This document shows positions 38,601-50,008 of a stretch of DNA of 64,000 nt, piece by piece (position 1 is the stretch's first letter; every line of letters begins with the position of its first letter). Where the stretch lies: contig CM030940.1 in assembly GCA_018136815.1 (NCBI GenBank), positions 4,376,300 to 4,440,299 on the forward strand. Direction: 5' to 3'. The notes under the pieces were generated by a model. That model saw only the letters and a list, made by a program, of their open reading frames with translations, was not told the origin of the DNA and searched no databases. The translations under genes were made by a program, and so were the position numbers. This DNA comes from Isochrysis galbana. Its lineage: Eukaryota > Haptophyta > Isochrysidales > Isochrysidaceae.

Positions 38601-40232
38601 ATGGTCGGACCGTCGGCGACGACGTGGCTGCGCTTGTTGCCCCTTCTGCTCTCTGGGTGGTTATGCGGTTGCGGCGCGGTGCCGACGGTGGTGCTCAGTG
38701 GAGGTAAGGCGCGTCTCTTCAAGGGAGGCAACCCGCTTGTCTTCTCGGGTGCGGTGAGCGCGGTGAGAGGCTCAGCAGCTGCGGGAGACCTGGTCGACGT
38801 GGTGGACGGCTCCGGCTCTCTCGTGGGCTGGGGCGTGTACAACCCGCTATCGCAGTACCGCGTGCGGATCCTCGCGCACGCACCCAGTGACTCCGACCAC
38901 CGCGACATCTCCGCGCTCATTCACACCCGGCTCGCCGCCGCTGCGAGGCGGAGGGCCACCTGCGCGCTGCCATCGGACAAGGACACTGCATACAGGCTGT
39001 GCAACTCGGAGGGTGACCGGCTCTCTGGGCTTACGGTTGACGTGTTCGATGGCATCGCAGTGGTTATCTCTTCTGCCATCTGGCTTGAACGGCACCGAGA
39101 CGTCATCACCGATGCCCTCCTTGAGCTGGACGGGATTACCTCAGTTGTCTGGCGCCGGGCTGAGGCACGGCTCAAGATGGACGGATGGCCTGTTGACGGC
39201 ATGGACGACGGCGAGGTGCAGGACGCCGGCGAGGAAACTGGGCCAGACACCCGGCTCATCCTCGAGTCGGGGCTCAAGTACGAGGTTAACCCATGGCTCG
39301 GCCAGAAGTCGGGATTTTATTGCGACCAGCGCGACAACCGGGCAGCGGTCGCAGCTCTTGCTCGGGGCAGGAAGATGCTTGATCTCTTCTGCTACTCGGG
39401 TGGCTTTTCGCTATCGGCTGCTAGAGCCGGAGCCACTCACGCGGTCGGAGTCGATTCCTCAGGTGCAGCGCTTGAACTCGCCAGGCGCAATGCCGAGCTC
39501 AACGATGTTGGGAGTATCACATCATTTGTTCAGGTGAAGCGCACGCATGGTGCCACTTAGCGGTTGCGGTGAACTTGTACATGCCCCAAGGTCTAATCGA
39601 CCTGCTCGGCCAATACGGGGAGTGAGTTGGCCCAGCTTTCCTGATCAAATATTGCTGCAGGCTGATTGCGTAAAATACTTGGAGAATGGCGAGATGCTTG
39701 ATCGCGATCCGCGCACGTCAGAGCGGATGGTCGCAAACGGCGGTGCCCCTCGAGACTTTGACATCGTCATATGTGACCCACCAAAGTTTGCACCAACCGT
39801 GAAAGATCTCGAACGGGCTAGCAGAAAATACCGTAAATTGAACGGCCTAGCAATGCGGGCCTTGAGGTGAGCCACGCACTAATTCCTCCAGCGTCGGGCG
39901 AGCAGCAGCCCGTGGCACTCCGCGTCCTCGCTCGGTCCAATGGTCTCTTGTCAAAGGTCGAACGCTGCACTGTACACGCCGTTACCTTGCTTTCCCTCCC
40001 TCAACCTACGTCACAACTTATATACAGGCCGGGAGGGCTGCTGGTTACTTGCACATGTAGTGCGGCCATGAGTCAATCTGGCACCTTCCTGAAGACGGTG
40101 CACGAAGCCGCGGAGATTGAGGGCCGTTCCTTGACTCTATTGAGTGAGAGCGGTGCGGCCCGTGACCACGTCCTGCACCCGGCCGTCATGGAGTCGAGAT
40201 ACCTTACATGCCTCATGTTTGTGGTCGACTGA
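38601..40232 (+). CDS. RlmI-like rRNA (cytosine-C5) methyltransferase, SAM-dependent, with PUA-like N-terminus
   Basis: Three exons with exact phases: 38601-39533, 39661-39866 and 40028-40232 (447 residues). A signal-like leader (WLRLLPLLLSGWLCGCGAVP) suggests secretory or plastid import. The PUA-like region has KARLFKGGNPLVFSGAV and GWGVYNPLSQYRVRIL. The central block LCNSEGDRLSGLTVDVFDG and KSGFYCDQRDNR is diagnostic of the RlmI/RlmK family. The Rossmann fold has LDLFCYSGGFSLSAARAGA (SAM site) and VICDPPKFAPT (motif IV), and the last exon gives GGLLVTCTCSAAMSQ with the family Cys. Bacterial RlmI methylates C1962 of 23S rRNA; a plastid rRNA target is inferred from the leader. Introns 1 and 2 are 127 and 161 bp, GT-AG. 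Confidence 0.88.
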
Positions 40233-40419
40233 GGCCACAGATTTGCGAGCGTCACGCGGCGCATTGTGCATTGTGCTCTTTATCTAAAGTTTATCGGCTG
40301 ATATCCCGCCGCACGCACTACTCTCCCCGGCCCATGTCGTAAGCCGCGTTGCTTTACATTGGTCACATGATGCAATACTACCATTTCAACGTGTCCTGTG
40401 TGTATAAAAAATCTTAAAA
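40233..40419. other. 3' flank of the RlmI-like gene
   Basis: A short spacer with no recognised feature before the reversed retroelement end. Confidence 0.4.
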
Positions 40420-41285
40420 ACTAGCCGCTACTTGCACGGCACGACGCAGATTGCTGGCGCTACTCCCAACTACCAACTACCCTCCCTTTCCTACCACTCC
40501 CCCTTCCCCTGGAAGACCGCGCGCGCTGCTTCGACCAGGGGCGTGAGATAGGGGGGGTAAGAGTGAATGATGTCTCTATTCGGGTGTCCGTCCCGACCCC
40601 TCAGGGGCCGGCAATCAATATACGCCTTCTTTGTCTTAGTTCGAGCGGACTATATTATGTTCCTGATGCCTAGCTCGGTCGCCGCTTGCGCCACTGCTTC
40701 CGAGATCTCCAAGTTGAAATCTTTGTCTACCGCGTACAGGGGGGTGATCATCTTACGCAAATGCTTGTTGCTCGGGGCGTGTAGCCCAAGTCTCTCTCTC
40801 TGAGTCTTCAGGCGTTGGAAGAAGCCCACTTTCGCCTTGACTAGCAAGTGATACCTCGAGAAGATGGCGCTCTCAGAATTGCTTTCACCGATCTGGCTTC
40901 CGCATTCCCGTAGTGGATGTTGTATAAGTTCGTTAGTATGTACCTCCATGCCAGGATACCTAGGACCTAGGTATCCAGAGGAGGGATGTGGTCTATCGAT
41001 TTGGTAGCGGAACAGTCTATGTGCCATGGCCGCCAGAGGGCAGCTGGAGAGCTGGAGGCCTGCCGCAGGCGCGCCATCGCGCGTGCCGCAGGAGAGGGGA
41101 GAGAGAGCGCGGAGAAGGGGGTGGGCGGAGCGAGAGCTCCGCCCACCAAAAAATCGGTAAGTCCCGCTCCTGTTTACAGGATAAGTCGGGACAAAGTCGG
41201 CCGCCCACTCGGAGACACAGGAGGAAGGGGGGGAAAGATCACCGGGGGGAGGCGCGGGCCACCGGACCATATCTAAGCCCTTCAC
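40420..41285 (-). mobile_element. Retroelement 3' portion with coding remnant
   Basis: The minus strand encodes RLFRYQIDRPHPSSGYLGPR, EVHTNELIQHPLRECGSQIG, RYHLLVKAKVGFFQRLKTQR and LEISEAVAQAATELGIRNII before a stop at 40650. The homologous segment at 13515-13760 on the plus strand, and the shared 3' end (reverse complement 40420-40505), mark it as mobile. No reverse-transcriptase core motif was seen in the piece present. It is likely the C-terminal part of an ORF2 or a separate element protein. Confidence 0.5.
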
Positions 41286-43068
41286 CCCTACCCCCCTAGT
41301 CGTGTACGGGGGGAGCCGCCTGATGGCGGGGGGAGAAGGGCGGGGGGAATGGGGGTGTAGAAAGTATGCTACGTACTACGTGTAGTAGGTAGTGGTTCCA
41401 TTCGCCGACAACTACATAAACATGCAGTTTAATGAATAGTATCAACTGGGCACCAATCACATTGTGCACGCCGTGCGCATTGGGCACGGCGCGGTGTGCA
41501 TCGGTCCCCCCCGCGGAGACGCCGCTGATGCGCGTGAAACCGTCCGCCTGGGGGGGGGGGGGGTTGCACGGCGTGCGCTTGACGAAACTTTCCACGCACG
41601 GGACCCCCGCGCATGTGATTGCCACTCATCATGCGCACGGCGTGCACGCATTGTTGATACACTTTTCGTTTTCACCCCACGCTTGTGGGCCACAAGTACC
41701 TACATACAACTCAGTGCCCTGCCTTGGGCCCTCTTTCAACACTTCACTCCATCTCCCACTCCCTCATCCCACTACAACCAACCCAAGAAGCACAAACCCC
41801 CTCGCCCTCGGATTCAAACACCAAAAATTTCGACTCAAGACCAGAGGGAGGACATGTTTTGAGGCGGCGTCGCTGCCCATGCCTAGCGCAAGGGTATAGC
41901 GCCCCCACTCAAACATCTCCTTCCCCAAAGCTCCTCTTTGAGGAGTTGCTCCTCACCCTCCCATTAGGCCCCCTTGCCTGCGAGACCAAAACAGGATCCT
42001 GGCGTGGGGGGCTGCTTGAGTGTGGAGGGAGGGGTGCTCCGGCTAGCGCAGGTAGTAAGCTAGTGAAGAGCTGGGTGGCATAAGGGGGAAGGGTGCTTGC
42101 GCTCGCCGCGGCAGGGAGTCCTGTCTTGTGTGCGCGCTAGTCCCGTTCCTTTGCCGCGCCGCGACCCATAAAAATTTGTTAAAAATTAACTATGGACATT
42201 TGATCGCTCAAATCGACTGATGCCCCACAATTGAAGGAAGAAGGAAGAAGGAACGACACCTCAGAAACCGAAGAAAAAGGAGAAAGAAGGGAGGCAGGGG
42301 AAGAGGAAGAGGTGAAGGGAGGGGAAATAAGGGCGATGTTAGTAGCGAGGAGGAGTCCCAAATTTAGTAGGTGTGTAGCCCAGAATCTTCAGATGTCAGA
42401 TGTTTTATTATTATTATTTTTGATTTTTGAGGTCTCAGTGTTAGCTCAGAATCTTCAGATGTTTTTTATTAAGGCGCTGACATACGACATACGCGGAGGA
42501 GGATCCTATTTCTATTCGTTACATCAAAACGAACGGGGATGACGCTTCGACAGCCTGCAGCACCGCCTCGGCCGCTCGGCCGTGGGCCGATCGGCTAGCG
42601 CAACGGTAGCGGATGGCAGGAGAGGGCGGCGAGCGGAGCAACGCGCTCTATGTCTGTCCATGGTCCATGGCACCTTTTGTTGGCTAAGCACTAGTTGCGT
42701 GGCCGGCTGGGTAGTACAAGGTGAGTAGCAGTTGCTGCGCTAACTCTCACTACAAAAAATGAGTCTTGCACACAGGACCGCTACGAGCAACTGCATAACT
42801 GGCCGCCATAATACTACCGCAGCGACCGCTCGACGCGGACCGCTAAAGCCATAACAACCTAGATTTCACGTGTCTCATGCTCGTCTCCACAACTAGTGAA
42901 TTGGCCTCTTCGCGGCAGGGCTTCGCTGCTCGCCTTGGTGCTCCTTCTGCCGCACAAGAAGACAATCTTCCCACCGCGGACTAGGGTTTACTTTGATGGG
43001 CAAGCATTCCTTCATGAGATGATAACACATGCGACAATTGAAATACGTTTCAGTGCCACGAGACAACC
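41286..43068. other. Repeat-rich intergenic region
   Basis: It contains a GGGACGCC-type repeat (about 41505), the second copy of the 140-bp repeat (42053-42190) running into a reversed MERAP-type 3' end (about 42183-42225), and two CAGAATCTTCAGATG units (42381 and 42449). From 42540 to 43068 nothing recognisable was found. Confidence 0.5.
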
Positions 43069-45778
43069 CTAGACCTTGTCGACGTATCCAATCCCAAGGA
43101 GTTCATTGGCCTTCTTGATGACATGCTGCGTTGCACGCACCAATAGAAGGCGCGAGGGCCTAACGACGCCGTAGTCGATGACCTTAGGAGCGGGGTGGTT
43201 GGGGTGGCGATTCAACATGCGCGAAAGGATGTCAGCATGAGCTCGCAGTGTGTGTATCCCACAGCGCTCGAGGCCTTCTCGGGCACGTTTCGATGTCGGC
43301 CGTTCACTAAACAGCGCGCTCTCATCCAGCCTTGACCACCTAGAAACATGCTTACCTTGCAGGCCTGATAAAACTCGGTAAATACGCCGCAGAGGTCATA
43401 CACGTACTCGCAGAGTTTGTTTGGCTCCAATGTCTGGAGTGAGTACTCGATGGTCTCGCCTACGGGAGGTGATGCGCACACACGCGTGGCAAACCGGCCG
43501 TGCGAGTCGCAATGGGCCTTTGGCGACGTTAATGCTGCGCCGCCGGGCGGGCGGGCGGGCGGAGGGGGGGGGGGGCATTGCAGGTGTGTGGGCTCACCGA
43601 AACGTGCCAGAGCGAGAGCCAGCTCAATCTCCTTCTCGTGCTCGAGGGTGATTCCAGCGCCATTAGCAAGAAGATCCTCTGCCGACGAGCCCTTTGCGGC
43701 GGCGTTCCGCTGGATAGACGCTAGACGGGCACCCGCGTAGAGAAGATAGATCGCAGTGTTGCCTGTGCGACATGGGGGGAGCGTAGGGAGGGCTCAAAGA
43801 CAGTGAGGCCCGGGATCAATAGGAGTCGCGAGAGGCGCGCTTTAACCCCTCACAGCTCCCAAAACAGGATGAGAGGAAATGCCGCCAGCGCAGCAGGCAC
43901 ATGACGTGAGCCCTCTCACCCTTGTCATCAAGCATGCGATCGTAGGAGAAGATGTAGTTATTGATGCGATTGCTCTTGAGGTCGGCATATTTCACAGCAC
44001 CATAGCCCATGACGCGCGCGGTCTCACGCAGGTGCTCCTCGGTGTACGGCTCCATCTTGCCTTTGGCGACCTCGTCGTCCCAGCGCTCCTGCAAAGATTG
44101 GTATAGGACACGCGATCTCGTTGCTCGAGGTGAACTCGTCCCAGTCAATTGAAGTGAGGAGCCACCTCCATCAAGAGCGCACAAGGCAACGCATATTTGG
44201 GAAGGAGAAGGGTGCGGGGAGGGGATGCTGCAGCGCTTCAAGAGGGGATTGCTTGTATCTCACAGTGAGTTGCGAGTGTTTGCGCCCCAACTCACCCTGA
44301 GAGTATTCTCCATCCGATCAACAGCCTCGTCGAGCAAGTCAACGAGCCGAGTGACGTCACCCGAACGCGTCTTAAACTTTTTCCCGTCCGTGCCGCACAC
44401 GAGTCCAAACGGGCAGTGGTCGAGCCGCTTGTCGCCCACAAAACCTGCAGCATGAGCCGCAGCGAAGACGAGCTCAAAGTGGGGCGCCTGTCCGGCGTCC
44501 GTCACGTAGATGACCCAGTCAGCCTGCGCAGAAAGGGAACAGGATGGGGTCTATCTACGCCGGCGCAGTACTAGATGCGCACACAAGGTAGCGCCATGCC
44601 TCGGGGTCGCAGCACGCTGCATGCAACCATCGCCATGAACCGTGCTACGCGGCGAGCACCTGGAGCTCGAGCAGCCTATACCAGATCGCAGCCATGTCGG
44701 TCGAGTCGTACCCGAAGCCGCCGTCACCCTTTTGCACAATAAGAGGCTGCGTGTGCTTAGTACCCGGCGGGAAGATGACCTTGGCACCATCCGAATCCTC
44801 CACGAGGCCCACCTCCTCGAGGTGCGCAATCACCGCCGGGATGTATTCGTTGTAGAAGGACTCACCTACCTCGTCTAGCGTGACACCGAGGCGCGAGTAG
44901 ACCCTCTCAAACTCGACGCGTGACACCTCACATATCTGCCGCCACGCATGGCGAGAGGCACCGTCTCCACCCTGCAGCCTGACCACCTCCTGGTGCGCCA
45001 CCTTCTTGAACTCCTCGTCCTCATCAAAGACACGCTTCGCCTCGCGGTAGAAGCTCTGTAGGTCCCCAATGGGCGGCGGCTTGGTCGCGTAGTCGGGAAA
45101 CACGTTCTTTAAATGGGCAATCAGCATGCCGAACTGCGTGCCCCAGTCGCCCACATGGTTGATGCGGCCGACACGATGGCCGCAGAAGCTGAGGATCCGG
45201 CATATTGTGTCGCCGATGATGGTCGACCGCAGGTGGCCCACGTGCATCTCCTTGGCGACGTTGGGCGAGGAGAAGTCGACGAGCACGCGCTTCGGCGGCG
45301 TGGGCGGTGGCGGTGGGCCGTGCAAAAGTATCGAGTCAAGCGTCTGCTCAAGGTATGCCGTCGAAATGCTCAAGTTGATGAAGCCCGGGCCGGCGACCTC
45401 ACACTTTGCGAGCAGCTTCTCCTCGTCAGCCTGGAGCATGGCGGTGGCGAGCGCGTCGGCGACGGCGCGCGGTGAAGCGACATCACGACCCGCATCCTTC
45501 AGAACTTTGAAGAGCGTGAGCGCCGTGTTGTTCTGGTAGTGACAGCCACGCGTGGAGGGCGCGACGGAGACAGGGGCCGACACATCGCCATACGCGGCTG
45601 CGACAGCCTTGCTGCTCAGCGCTCGGAGCGCGTGGAGGAGCGTGGGACGCGCGCCGGCGGAGGCGGTGGGGCCTCGACGACCCGCGACGGTGACCGCCCC
45701 CGCTGCGGGTGGCGGCGGTGGCTTGGGCACCAGGCTCTCGGGGACGGCTGCCCTCGTCACGAGCGGGTCGTGGAACAT
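43069..45778 (-). CDS. Arginyl-tRNA synthetase
   Basis: Class I arginyl-tRNA synthetase, charging tRNA-Arg with arginine. Exons supported with matching phases: 45778-44660, 44523-44296, 44088-43920, 43762-43598 and 43459-43356, then one or two terminal exons ending at the stop 43071-43069. Exon 1 has the N-terminal additive domain, [19 protein letters not shown] (the HIGH-type motif HVGH) and [14 protein letters not shown]. Exon 2 has [20 protein letters not shown] and [13 protein letters not shown], which stands in place of KMSKS. Later exons carry [32 protein letters not shown] and [18 protein letters not shown] of the anticodon-binding helices. The end, [20 protein letters not shown], matches the family C-terminus. 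The join at 43355-43160 is not resolved. The Ala/Arg/Pro-rich first 60 residues may be an organelle leader. Confidence 0.9.
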
Positions 45779-45903
45779 GGCAGGGGCGCAGAAAGGGGGG
45801 CAGGCGGGAAGGGGGGAGGGGGCAAGGGCAGGGGAGGGAGGGCAGTAGCGAAAGGAGGTAGGTAGGTAGAGGCAGAAGCAGAGGCAGAGGCGGGGGGGGG
45901 GGG

Positions 45904-45937
<34 letters not shown>

Positions 45938-46224
45938 GAGAGCGAGGAGAGAGAGGGAGGGAGAGCGGGAGGTGAGGTGGAAATGCGGAGAAAGGGTGTG
46001 GGGGGGAGGAGACTCCCTTCGCTACGTCATTGTCTTCTCTTCAACATTTCTATGATTTCCTCTCTCTCCCTCCCATCTTGTCTCACTCGCCTTTTCTCGT
46101 CTCTCGTCTTCTGTCGTCTCTCGCCCCCCCCCCCCCCCCCGTCGCCACCGCGCCTTGTCGCCGCGTTCGGAATACGAATTTCTTGTAAAAACCGCCAGGG
46201 TCGATTATTTCGGAGGGTCTGCAC
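45779..46224. repeat. GA microsatellites upstream of arginyl-tRNA synthetase
   Basis: Purine-rich sequence with (GA)n at 45905-45990, G runs, and a C run (46123-46140) sits in the 5' flank of the synthetase gene. No gene was recognised. Confidence 0.7.
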
Positions 46225-46461
46225 CCTAGATGGGAAAAAATACGGTAATACTCTACGGTGTTAGGGCCTGCAAATCTGCAAATAGCAAATACAGCCAAAT
46301 ACGGATGTATGTGGCCTGAGGCCAAATACATTTCAAATGCATTCGAGGCCTACAACCCAGGATGCGCTTCAACTACAGCCAAATACATATTTATTTGGCC
46401 TCTGGCCAAATACGGTAAAGCCCGGTAAATGTAAAATGTAAATACGTATTTCCCATCTAGG
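46225..46461. mobile_element. MITE, 237 bp, CCTAGATGGGAAATACG termini
   Basis: The right end CGTATTTCCCATCTAGG is the inverted repeat of the left end CCTAGATGGGAAAAAATACG (three extra A). The interior repeats GGCCAAATAC in both orientations (GGCCTGAGGCCAAATAC, GGCCTCTGGCCAAATAC), making it highly self-complementary. Related sequence lies at 23452-23630, and a single end at about 11500. Confidence 0.65.
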
Positions 46462-46490
46462 ATCTAGGGTCTAGGTCTAGGGTCTGTCAA

Positions 46491-46865
46491 CTATCTTTAA
46501 AAAGATAGGGTCATGGAGCGCGCGCCGCTCCCCTCCCCTCCTGCCGCCACCCCCGCCGCGCCGGAAGATCAGGCCATGCTTGACGCCGCGCACCTGAAGC
46601 GCCCGCGAGAGGGCGCCCCGCTGACCCAAGTACGAGGAGGTACGCACGAGACTCGACCCGTGCCGACGTGCCGACCCCGGAGTCCCGGAGTGCCAAGCAC
46701 CAGCAAATCCACCGTGGCCATCGTGGCCCTCACAACCCTCACCTCCTCCCAGCCACCAATGGCCAATGGCCAGCCACCCAATAAATCAAGTCGGCTTCAA
46801 GCCGCATCCCATTAAAGGGAAAGCCTCACGGCTCACGGCTGGGCCCCTACACAGCCGCGGCACTG
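46491..46865 (+). mobile_element. MERAP-family 5' end, truncated copy
   Basis: The hairpin CTATCTTTAAAAAGATAG (46491-46508) precedes the ATG at 46513, which opens MERAPLPSPPAATPAAPEDQ and LKRPREGAPLTQ. Near 46845 GPLHSRGT-type sequence matches the copies at 48800 and 63230. It ends where an LTR fragment begins. Confidence 0.7.
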
Positions 46866-46965
46866 ACGAATTGGAATGGCCCATGGTCCATGGCCCATGG
46901 GGCCTGAGGGCAATGAGGAAGGAGCGAGGCCAGCGGCAGGCGTGGCGAGGGAGACGAGTACGGAG
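46866..46965 (-). mobile_element. Fragment of a Ty3/gypsy LTR terminus
   Basis: About 100 bp starting TGACGAATTGGAATGGCCCA resembles the terminal part of the intact LTRs at 48877 and 61070 (shared GGGCCTGAGGGCAATGAGG and GCGGCAGGCG). It contains a small internal duplication of GGCCCATGG. It is an older relic of the same retrotransposon family, sitting within another MERAP copy. Confidence 0.6.
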
Positions 46966-47321
46966 TGTTGTATTCCTGTCCATCTGAAGGCTGTAGGCAT
47001 GAATGCATGAATATTGAATATTCGTGTAAGTGTAAACAAAAAACAAAAAACATCTGAAGATTCAGGCTACTACCGCTAGCTATAAAGACCACGCACTCAC
47101 AGTACCGGCTCACTGTTGTATTCCTGCCCCTGCCCATCTGAAGGCTGTAGGCATGAATGAATATTCGTGTAAGGTACGCGCTCACAATTACAATTTAACA
47201 GTTCCCCGTGTTGCCACTGACGCACAAGACACACAGATTCGGATTCCCCATGGTCTCAAGTCCAGGTTTGCAGATTTTGGTCTCGAAATTTGCGATTCGA
47301 ATTTTGTTTTTGCTGTTACTA
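46966..47321. repeat. Direct repeat and short spacer
   Basis: The block TGTATTCCTG-CCATCTGAAGG-CTGTAGGCATGAATG occurs at about 46970 and again at about 47117, separated by about 150 bp. No gene was found. Confidence 0.6.
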
Positions 47322-48876
47322 TCATTGTTGATTGTTGGCTCGTTTAAGGTAATAAACCGGTCCGGCGCTCGCGCGTGGAAACGCGCAGACGATCGTGCAT
47401 TTGCCGTCGTTCCATGCTCCCGGGTACTCATGCGAGCGGTTGCATGCTTTGCCCATGATGTTCATGGGGCACTTCCCATTCGGGAAACGCTTGCACAGTT
47501 CCGGGGTGTTAGGGTTCATGGCCTCTTGGATGGTCATCTTGGGCGGGGCCGTGCGCTTACGTTCCTCGCGCTCAAGGCGCGCGGCTTTCTCTTCTTCGCA
47601 GACACAGGTTCGAAGGGGGGGATGGAACGCTTGTGCGTACGCCTTGACGTAGCCCCTGCAGCCCTTGGGTCCGGCGTGGATGCTGAGGTTCTTGATGTCG
47701 CCTCCGAGCTCGCGGCAGTTGCGAACGGCGTATTCGACGGGGTAGGGGGCCCCGTTGATGTTGAGTAAGAGCTTGCGTGGGAAGTCGAACGAGGCGAACG
47801 AGCCCTGTTTCGGGGTCACGTACAGGTGGTATACCTCCTTCTTGCCTTGGGTCACGAGGACCCCTTCTTTGGTGAGGATTTTGGTGCGCTCTTGGTTGCC
47901 TTGGAGAAAGTAGAACCCTTGGCTGTCAACCGCCTTTGCGAGCGTGCTGATGTTGATGTAGTTTTTCATCTCGAATTTGTAGTTGCGCACCACTAGGTGC
48001 GCCGCAGCGTCTCTGAAGGCGCTGGCCAGCGCTTTGTTGGACGCACGGGGGAGCTCTTTGAACTTCTCGTCGAGGGTTTGGTATTTGACCCCGATCGGGC
48101 ACGGGATGCCTACTTTGCGGAAGTCCGCAACATCCTTGTACATCTCGCGAAATTGGTTGGCGCAGTCCGCTGTGACGAGGATCTCCCATGGGCCAGAGGC
48201 GCTCTTGGATAGGAAGTCGGGCTCGAGGTCTATTCCCTCCAGCTTGTTGAGATGCGCGACGATGGCGCTAAGGGCCTATTCGTCCTTGATCTTGTATCCC
48301 TTCTCGTATGGTGTAAAGGAGATGGTGATTTTTTGGGATGCTTCGAACTCAGCTTCGGCTTCAGCTTCAGGTTCAAGGTCTTCGTCGAGTAGAGCCACCT
48401 GGGTAGCCAAGGTGGAGAGGGTGGTTAGTCCTATGAGCAGCCGTGTCTCGTCGGGGCCCTGCGGGCTTGATGCGGTCCTCTCATTGGCACCTCCTCCCAA
48501 TGTTGTTTGGGTGTGATGTCTGTCTGTTGGTCTTTGTTGAGCCGCTTGGCTCTCTGTCCTGTTTGGCCCGCGTGCGCATGCGGCGCGGTTGTTGTCTCGT
48601 CGGCTTGTGTTGATGGCGGGGGCCTCTCCCTCGTCGTCTCCTTCGGTGTGTTTGCATCCCCTTCCAGGGGTCCCGTCTTGTTCTCTCCCTGTTGTTGTTT
48701 CGCAATGTTGTGACAATTCCCCATGGGGGCTTTGTCCATGATGGTGCCGGGCCGGCCCCTCGTGCCGGAGCACGAGGGCGGTTTCGCGGCTGTGTAGGGG
48801 CCGGGCCCGGAGGCCTCCCCTGATGGAGCGTCCCTCTGCTGTGGAGTGGCTGGTGGGGCTGTGGAAAGTGGAGTGG
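47322..48876 (-). mobile_element. MERAP-family element, ORF1 body and C-terminal zinc finger (3' part of the nested host element)
   Basis: Minus strand. The frame from the retrotransposon junction runs to a UAG at 48276-48278, then reads through ALSAIVAHLNKLEGIDLEPD to the frame ending 47322. Blocks correspond to the 26149-27425 copy: GPWEILVTADCANQFREMYK, DSQGFYFLQGNQERTK, FDFPRKLLLNINGAPYPVEY and LRTCVCEEEKAARLEREER. A C-terminal CCCH-type finger follows (CKRFPNGKCPMNIMGKACNRS then H), with a second Cys pair, GKCTIVC. The finger suggests nucleic-acid binding. The 5' part of the same element continues at 62188-62423, beyond the LTR retrotransposon. Confidence 0.7.
48872..48876. other. Target-site duplication, left copy (AGTGG)
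   Basis: Five bases identical to 62188-62192 flank the LTR retrotransposon, as expected from its integrase. Confidence 0.9.
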
Positions 48877-49994
48877 TGACGAATTGGGATGGCCCATAGG
48901 GCCTGAGGGCAATGAGGAAGGAGGCAGACCGGCGGCAGGCGCGGCGGAGGAGACGACTTCGGAGACGCTGACGGGCTGAGGCCCGTCAGCAGAGGAAGGC
49001 GGGCAGGCGGGCTTGAGCGAGGGCGAGGACGGCGGCGAGAGCGACATCGAGCGAGAGGCGAGAGGCGAGGGTGAGTGAGAGGAGGGCTGTGTTGGCAGGG
49101 GCTGGTGAGGCAAGGAGAGTTTGTAGGGTACGAGTGTTACGAGAGCGAGAGCGACGAGAGCGAGAGCGACGGATGACGACTGACGACAAGACGTCGGATC
49201 CAACGATGCTGCGACACCGACTCACGAACACACTAGAATCATTCACCCAAACCAAGCAAAACATGAAATAACCGAGACCCCACATCGCCGGTAACTCAAA
49301 CACGTCGCGAGAGACAGAGAGAGAGAGCGAGAGAGAGAGAGAATCCGCAGCGACGGTCGGAGCGTGTCTTCGCTTTGGATTTTCCCACCAAGGCGGAAAG
49401 TCGAAGAGGAACGTTATGTCGCGCAACCACGGCGATCACATTGGATACAGATCGCAGCGAGGTATCCTTGCAATCGAAGAAATCTTGCTGTTGAGCGTGG
49501 ACCTTCTAGACGTTTCTATCGAGCAACCCCGAGTAGCAACCAAGGGAGGAGAAAACCAAAAACCAACGGGACCAAGGGCTTCCATGCAACTTGCATCAAG
49601 GGGAAAGATAACCCAAAACCAAAGCAGCGAATCTAAATCAATCTCCAAGGGGAGATGGCAAACCAAGGACCAAGGAGAAAGATTCCCTCACCCAAGCAGC
49701 GAACCTAAATCGATCTCCGAGGGGAGATGGCAAACCAAACCTGATTGCCCCCAGAAGCAGGTAAAGAAACGCGGGGAGATAGCGAATTAAACCTTTTGCG
49801 AGGCGCCTGGGAGGAAGAAAGGTGGGGAAACTTCCCTTCTCTTCGAGAGAGCAGAGGGAGGGCGCTCCAGAACCCTAGATCCTAGGCGTCCACGCGAAGT
49901 TTTTGACCGAGAACGAGAACGAGAGAATTATAACGATAAATACCGAACGAAGAGAAGAGAGAAGCCTAGCGAGAGTCGATTCGCGAATGCGACA
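48877..49994 (-). repeat. 3' LTR of the Ty3/gypsy retrotransposon
   Basis: 1118 bp, TG...CA on both strands (TGACGAATTGG at one end, CGAATGCGACA at the other). It is the same length as the 5' LTR; the only mismatch noticed is G/C at about position 49863. It contains a GA-rich microsatellite at about 49312-49345. Confidence 0.95.
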
Positions 49995-50008
49995 CCCCCC
50001 TGCTAGGA
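49995..50008 (-). promoter_or_regulatory. Polypurine tract
   Basis: On the minus strand AGCAGGGGGG abuts the TGTCGC start of the 3' LTR. This is the expected position and composition for the plus-strand priming site of reverse transcription. Confidence 0.75.
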
